From DATEOR01 sp963766725 (GTDB lineage Bacteria > Actinomycetota > Thermoleophilia > Gaiellales > Gaiellaceae), in assembly GCA_963766725.1 (NCBI GenBank), contig CAVYBK010000020.1:80803-144802 (forward strand): a DNA stretch of 64,000 nucleotides, written 5' to 3'. The notes under the pieces were generated by a model. It searched no databases. It saw only the letters and a list, made by a program, of their open reading frames with translations, and was not told the DNA's origin. Shown here piece by piece: positions 59,887 to 64,000 of the stretch. Positions within the stretch are counted from its first letter, which is position 1. Each line of letters starts with the position of its first letter. The translations under genes and the position numbers were made by a program.

Positions 59887-62103
59887 ATGGCCTGTCCGAA
59901 ACTGCAGCTGACCGACGAGGTCTTCGGGCCGCCGCTTCTCCCTGCCGCAGGAATCGCCAAGAGAGGCGAGTGGGTCGACCTCGTCCGGCAAGACGGCGTC
60001 GAGAAGTCGACGGACGTCACGGGCGTGACCGTCCGGGTCAAGGAGTCGACGGCCCAGCGCAACATCGAGGTCGCGACCACTGTCGGCGGTGTCGTGAAGA
60101 GGAGGGTGCTCGGCTGGCCGGGCGGTTCGGCTGACGAGCTCGTCGCGAGCCGCTTCCCCATCGCCGACTTCCTCGTGATCCGGCACGTGGTCGGCCCCAG
60201 CGGCGGACAGAACGCGTGGACGTTCGTGGTCTTCGACCTCAGCGCCGCCGGGGCGGTCAGTGCTTCCAACCCGACCATGCTCGGGCCGTTCTACCTACCG
60301 GTGGGCGTGGTGCAGCTCCAGTTCTGCCCGGACCCCAGCGGTCAGCTGATCCTCCTCTGGAGCGGGTATCCGGCAAGTGCGATGGGGCGAATCGCGGCGG
60401 TCTACCGCAGCGACATGGACGCGCCGTCGGCGGCGTACGCGCTGATCGATGTGGATGCCCCCACGGCAACCGGCTACATCGCCTGCAAGGTCGAGACCAC
60501 GCCCGCTCCGGGACTCTTCTCGCTCTACGACCACGCGAGCCTCGGAGCCGGGGTTCTCTCGCTTCCCGCCGCCGCGCTGCCCGCGCTCGCCAGCAACCAG
60601 GCCCCGGGCCCGGGCCAGCTCAAGCTCAGCGGCAGCGCGCTCAACTTCGGCGCCACGCAGAGTACGTTGACCTTCGGCATCACGAACCTGGGCCACGACC
60701 TGCTCGAGATCACGGACATCACGAGCACGGGAAGCGGAATCTCCCTGTCCACGAACGTTCCGCTGCCATTCTGTCTCAGGCGCGGCGGTGTGCTCACGGT
60801 CTCCGTCGACCGTGCGACGACGGCTGCAGGCACCTCGACGATCACCGTCCACACCGTCCCCGCCGCACCCACGGGCTCGAACAAGGTCGCGGTCACGTTC
60901 GGCGCTCTGGTGTCGGACCCCCGGGCCAGTGTCACCCCCACGGCGCTGACCTGGAAGAAGGGCGAAACCGACAAGCGGCCCGTCATCGTCAGGAACACGG
61001 GCAACGTGCCGCTCGACATCGGGTTCGCGTTGGCACCTCCCGGCTCGCCGTTCTCGGTGACGGGAGGCGGTCACACCACCGTCGCCCCGGGCGCGGCGGT
61101 CACCGCGATGGTCGGCCCGCCGGCGACGTGCGCCGGCCAGGTCAACAGCTTGCTGACGGTCGGCGCGGTTCCAAGTACCTCCGGGGGAACGACGGTCGCG
61201 CCGACCGGAGCGAAGGTCGCGGGCTTCCCCGTTCAGCTGGAGTTGCGGGCCTGCGTCCCCCTGGTGGTGAACGTGCCGCCGGGCTCGCTCTCCATCCTGT
61301 CGATCCTGGCCGACGCCCCCGGCGACGACGTGCACCCCGACGGCGAGTTCATCGAGATCGTCAACGCCACGAGCGGCCCGCTCGACCTGAACGCGTGCAA
61401 GATCCAGGACCGGTTGATCAATCCCTCGGGCACCCCGGGAATCTTCGAGAATTTCTTCATCTTCGGAGCCAATGCGTTCGGAGCGGACTCGAACCTTCCC
61501 GCCGGCCAGGTGATACGGGTCTACACGCGAGCGAAAGAGCCGGACGAGGTGAGCCCGAAGTGGTACCTCTACGCGGGGCGGAAAGCCGCGGTGTGGAACA
61601 ACCGCGGCGACACGGGCCGGATCGTCAACGAGAGCGGCGACACAGTCGCCGAGCTGACGTACACCACGAAGCCGCCCGACCCCGGCGCGGGCTTGCCCCC
61701 CGGCACGATCTACACACAGCCGCGGGCTCCCAGGCAGACGCTGGTTCGGCGCATGTACGTCAACCCGGCGATCGAATGGAACAACGTCTTCGAGGTGGAG
61801 GACGGCGATCTCGTCACGATCAGCGCGACCGGCCTCGCGAAGTTCGGGCTCTTCGACTTCGGCGGATCCGGGCCGGCCGGCGGGGCGCCGGCCCCGCTCG
61901 ACGCGGGCTATCCGCTTCCGGAGGCGCCGAAGTTCGGACTGATCGGACGCATCGGCCAGGGAAAGATCTTCTTCGTCGGGAGCGGAGCGTCCATCCCCAT
62001 CAACAGACAGTCCGTCCCGCAGATGCTGAAGCTCGGAGCGAACGACGGCGAGCTCTGGGACAACAGCGGCGAGTTCGACTGCGTGGTGGTTCTCTACCGG
62101 TGA
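59887..62103 (+). CDS. Large lamin-tail and LecA-like domain protein
   Basis: 738 residues. Residues about 1-240 are an unknown beta-rich domain; about 250-460 resemble abnormal-spindle/choice-of-anchor repeats (LNFGATQSTLTFGITNLGHD, then a second repeat with VRNTGNVPLDIGFAL); about 470-590 are a lamin-tail domain (DGEFIEIVNATSGPLDLNAC); and the end (about 640-738) matches PA-IL/LecA-like lectins (GDLVTISATG, PLPEAPKFGLIGRIG, NDGELWDNSGEF). No signal peptide is visible although the domains are typical of secreted proteins. Strong GGGAGGAGAG before the ATG. Probably extracellular binding; export route unknown. Confidence 0.8.
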   Translation: MACPKLQLTDEVFGPPLLPAAGIAKRGEWVDLVRQDGVEKSTDVTGVTVRVKESTAQRNIEVATTVGGVVKRRVLGWPGGSADELVASRFPIADFLVIRHVVGPSGGQNAWTFVVFDLSAAGAVSASNPTMLGPFYLPVGVVQLQFCPDPSGQLILLWSGYPASAMGRIAAVYRSDMDAPSAAYALIDVDAPTATGYIACKVETTPAPGLFSLYDHASLGAGVLSLPAAALPALASNQAPGPGQLKLSGSALNFGATQSTLTFGITNLGHDLLEITDITSTGSGISLSTNVPLPFCLRRGGVLTVSVDRATTAAGTSTITVHTVPAAPTGSNKVAVTFGALVSDPRASVTPTALTWKKGETDKRPVIVRNTGNVPLDIGFALAPPGSPFSVTGGGHTTVAPGAAVTAMVGPPATCAGQVNSLLTVGAVPSTSGGTTVAPTGAKVAGFPVQLELRACVPLVVNVPPGSLSILSILADAPGDDVHPDGEFIEIVNATSGPLDLNACKIQDRLINPSGTPGIFENFFIFGANAFGADSNLPAGQVIRVYTRAKEPDEVSPKWYLYAGRKAAVWNNRGDTGRIVNESGDTVAELTYTTKPPDPGAGLPPGTIYTQPRAPRQTLVRRMYVNPAIEWNNVFEVEDGDLVTISATGLAKFGLFDFGGSGPAGGAPAPLDAGYPLPEAPKFGLIGRIGQGKIFFVGSGASIPINRQSVPQMLKLGANDGELWDNSGEFDCVVVLYR

Positions 62104-62110
62104 TGACCTA

Positions 62111-62140
62111 GCGCCCGGCCGGTACATCTCGTCCGGGCGC
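62111..62140 (+). terminator. Hairpin after the lamin-tail/LecA gene
   Basis: GCGCCCGG (62111-62118) pairs with CCGGGCGC (62133-62140), 8 bp, seven bases after the stop codon. No T-run follows. Confidence 0.4.
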
Positions 62141-62210
62141 AGCGCTACGGTCGTCAGTTCGCGCGGTCGACGACGGCGGCGCGGGCAGGCGAGGACGCCT
62201 CGGTGGCATG

Positions 62211-62229
62211 AGCCCCCGGGGCTTTTTTT
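62211..62229 (+). terminator. Rho-independent terminator upstream of glnK
   Basis: AGCCC, loop CCG, GGGCT then a run of seven T. Lies 22 bases before the PII start. It either ends the preceding gene or acts as an attenuator for glnK-amtB; the rest of the 148-base gap shows no gene. Confidence 0.75.
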
Positions 62230-62251
62230 GTGGGCTCAAAGAGGAGGGGCT

Positions 62252-62602
62252 GTGGTCAAGGTCGAGGCGGTGGTCATCAGGGAGCGCGTCGAGACGGTCA
62301 TCGACGCGGTCGAGGCGGAGGCCGGTCACGTCGGTGTGACCGTCCTCGAGGCGGTCGGCCACGGCCGCCAGCGGGGCATCACGCACGAGTACCGCGGCCG
62401 GGTCTTCGAGTCGCGCTTCCTCCCCAAGGCGCTCCTCGTCTTCGTCGTCGAGGACGGTCGCGCGGACGCAGTGGTCGAGGCGATCGCCGACGCCGCCAGG
62501 AGCGGAAACCCTGCGGGCGACGGTCTCGTCTGGACCTCCCCGCTCGAGACCGTGGTGCACAACAGGACAGGCGCGAGCCTGGAGGGGGTGGAGCTCCAGT
62601 GA
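62252..62602 (+). CDS. glnK: PII-family nitrogen regulator
   Basis: Nitrogen/energy sensor that gates AmtB and other targets. 116 residues with the PII layout: VEAVVIRERVETVIDAVEAE, T-loop region GRQRGITHEYRGRVF (about 38-52), FLPKALLVFVVED and the RTGAS B-loop end. The Tyr at the T-loop tip (Tyr51 in E. coli), target of uridylylation or adenylylation, is Phe52 here, so that modification is not possible. GTG at 62252 after GAGGAGG. The stop overlaps amtB by 4 bases, the usual glnK-amtB pair. Confidence 0.88.
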   Translation: MVKVEAVVIRERVETVIDAVEAEAGHVGVTVLEAVGHGRQRGITHEYRGRVFESRFLPKALLVFVVEDGRADAVVEAIADAARSGNPAGDGLVWTSPLETVVHNRTGASLEGVELQ

Positions 62603-64000
62603 AGAGCGCCGATCTCCTCATCGCCGTGAACACGGTCTGGGTCGTCGTCGCGGCGGTGCTCGTCATGTTCATGCAGGCGGGCTTCGCCTTCGTCGAGGCC
62701 GGCCTGACCCGGATGAAGAACGCCGGGCACATCGCGGCCAAGAACGTCCTCATCTTCGGGATCTGCTCGCTTCTCTACTGGGCGGTCGGCTTCGGCCTCG
62801 CCTTCGGCGACGGGAACGCGGTCATCGGCACGTCCGGGTTCTTCCCGAGTGTCGACGAGCTCCTGGGGATCGCGACGGCGCCGTTCAGCTTCTTCACCTC
62901 GATCCCGGCGGGCGCCGGCTACCTCTTCGAAGTCGTCTTCGCGGGCGTCTCGCTCGCGATCGTCTGGGGCGCGATGGCAGAGCGCGCGAAGCTCTGGGTC
63001 TACTTCGCCTTCGGCGTCGTCTTCACCGTCATCTACTCCGTCGTCTCGCACTGGATCTGGCAAAGCGGCGGCTGGCTCTTCGGTCTCGGCATGCAGGACT
63101 TCGCCGGCTCGACGGTCGTCCACTACCAGGGCGCGCTCGCCGCGCTCGCGGGCGCGCTCCTCCTCGGGCCGCAGGATCGGCAAGTTCGGCACCGACGGCA
63201 GGGCAAACCCGATTCCGGGCCACAACGTGCCCTTCGCCGTCCTCGGCACGATCATCCTCTGGTTCGGCTGGTTCGGCTTCAACCCGGGCTCGACCCTCGG
63301 CGTGGTCACGGGCGACAGGATCGGTTTCTTCGCCTACGTCGCCCTGACGACGAACCTCGCCGCTGCGGCGGGCGCGCTCGGGGGCATCGTCACCGCCTGG
63401 GTCGTGCTCAGGAAGCCGGACATCTCGATGATGCTGAACGGGGTCATCGCCGCGCTCGTCGCCATCACGGCCGCCTCGGGCTTCGTCGCCCCGTGGGCCG
63501 CGGTCGTGATCGGGTTCGTCGCGGCGGCGATCGCGGTCGTCGGCGTTCTCTTCGTCGAGCGGATCCGGATCGACGATCCGATCGGGGCGGTCGCCGTCCA
63601 CGGCTTGGCAGGCGTCTGGGGCACGCTCGCGACCGGGATCTTCGCCGTTCCCGCCCTCGCCGAGAACCTCGCCACGGGCACGGGCGGGCTCGTCTACACG
63701 GGCAGCTTCCACCAGCTCGGAGTCCAGGTGCTCGGCCTCCTCGCGGTGGGGGCGTTCACCTTCAGCGCGTCGTTCGCCGCGCTCTGGGCGATGAAGGCCG
63801 CGTTCGGGATCCGGGCCGAGCCGGAGGTCGAGACCGCCGGCCTCGACGTCTCCGAGCACGGCATGTGGGGCTACCCCGAGTTCTACATTCCGGTGCCCGG
63901 CGGCTACGGCACCGAGGCGCACGGCCACCTCGGCGTCGTCCACGCGCCACCAGCGAGAGCCGGCCATCCAGGTTTCGCCGATCCCGGAGCCGTCAGGCTA
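62599..64000 (+). CDS. amtB: Ammonium transporter AmtB, frameshifted and partial
   Basis: Ammonium channel of the plasma membrane, running off the right edge. The opening NTVWVVVAAVLVMFMQAGFAFVEAG and conserved AKNVLIFGICSLLYWAVGFG are in the first frame; near 63173 the reading shifts by one base, after which the fold continues (WFGWFGFNPGSTLG with pore residues, and the C-terminal VHGLAGVWGTLA). Dropping the A at 63173 joins the two (LGPRIGKFG). About 465 codons are present; the short cytoplasmic tail that contacts PII is at the end of the window and incomplete. GTG start overlaps glnK. Confidence 0.88.
   Translation, partial: MKSADLLIAVNTVWVVVAAVLVMFMQAGFAFVEAGLTRMKNAGHIAAKNVLIFGICSLLYWAVGFGLAFGDGNAVIGTSGFFPSVDELLGIATAPFSFFTSIPAGAGYLFEVVFAGVSLAIVWGAMAERAKLWVYFAFGVVFTVIYSVVSHWIWQSGGWLFGLGMQDFAGSTVVHYQGALAALAGALLLGPQDRQVRHRRQGKPDSGPQRALRRPRHDHPLVRLVRLQPGLDPRRGHGRQDRFLRLRRPDDEPRRCGGRARGHRHRLGRAQEAGHLDDAERGHRRARRHHGRLGLRRPVGRGRDRVRRGGDRGRRRSLRRADPDRRSDRGGRRPRLGRRLGHARDRDLRRSRPRREPRHGHGRARLHGQLPPARSPGARPPRGGGVHLQRVVRRALGDEGRVRDPGRAGGRDRRPRRLRARHVGLPRVLHSGARRLRHRGARPPRRRPRATSESRPSRFRRSRSRQA

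Noticed and set aside
62104..62251. A riboswitch in front of glnK-amtB
   Set aside because: There is a hairpin and a terminator but I could not fit the pairing or conserved bases of any nitrogen-related riboswitch; end-of-gene terminator is enough.
27071..64000. Programmed frameshifting as the cause of the split genes
   Set aside because: No slippery heptamers with pseudoknots or prfB-type signals at the breaks, both shift directions occur, and the affected families are not known for recoding.

Overview
The window is 64 kb of very GC-rich bacterial chromosome with dense, short-spaced genes and many GTG/TTG starts. Gene content points to a deep-branching actinobacterium of the Thermoleophilia (Gaiella/Solirubrobacter) type: an HRDC-tailed UvrD2 helicase, a plant-type class II DAHP synthase, the clpS-DUF2017 pair, a trpS/rluB/scpAB neighbourhood and many apparently leaderless genes. 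The placement is inferred from gene content only. I saw no rRNA, tRNA, CRISPR array, insertion sequence or prophage.

Layout. (1) 1-9226, minus strand: one long housekeeping operon in which genes overlap by 1-8 bases or lie within about 12 bases: class II DAHP synthase, tyrA, aroA, cmk, plsC, der, gpsA, a DUF3352 lipoprotein and the 5' part of metK. (2) 9264-14443: trpS and an RDD membrane protein, then rluB, GYD and VOC proteins, and the lgt-scpA-scpB operon. (3) 14665-18360: an ECF sigma factor with a membrane partner, a lipoprotein, a BON protein and a repeat-bearing secreted protein. (4) 18419-25035: dnaE1, a DUF998 protein, infA, clpS-DUF2017 and a collagen-like/lamin-tail secreted protein. 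(5) 25185-33894: a PAS-GGDEF-EAL protein, a haem peroxidase, and a histidine kinase-hutU-egtD operon facing a 3-hydroxyacyl-CoA dehydrogenase. (6) 33986-45698: an ECF sigma factor with a membrane-anchored C-terminal extension, hyuAB, a flavin monooxygenase-like protein, a multicopper oxidase carrying two heavy-metal-binding modules, an ABC exporter and a molybdopterin oxidoreductase. (7) 45827-59481: a DEAD-box helicase behind an RBS-masking hairpin, a group of proteins with cyclase and cyclic-nucleotide-binding domains, uvrD2, and an MFS transporter with a cyclic-nucleotide-binding tail. (8) 59593-64000: a large lamin-tail/LecA-like protein and the glnK-amtB pair, which runs off the window.

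Two features cut across the window. First, at least ten otherwise intact genes are split between two reading frames, mostly next to short G/C runs. This looks more like residual one-base errors in the assembly than real gene decay, so these genes are given as single frameshifted loci. Second, a -10-like hexamer sits exactly six bases upstream of the start codon at about nine genes, the arrangement expected of leaderless transcripts; it was used to choose several starts.

The most interesting material is the accessory part: the sigma factor with an extracytoplasmic cysteine-containing tail and a decayed copy of that tail downstream, the metal-module multicopper oxidase, the cyclic-nucleotide gene group, the pairing of urocanate hydratase with ergothioneine-type histidine methyltransferase, and the structured leader of the DEAD-box helicase.
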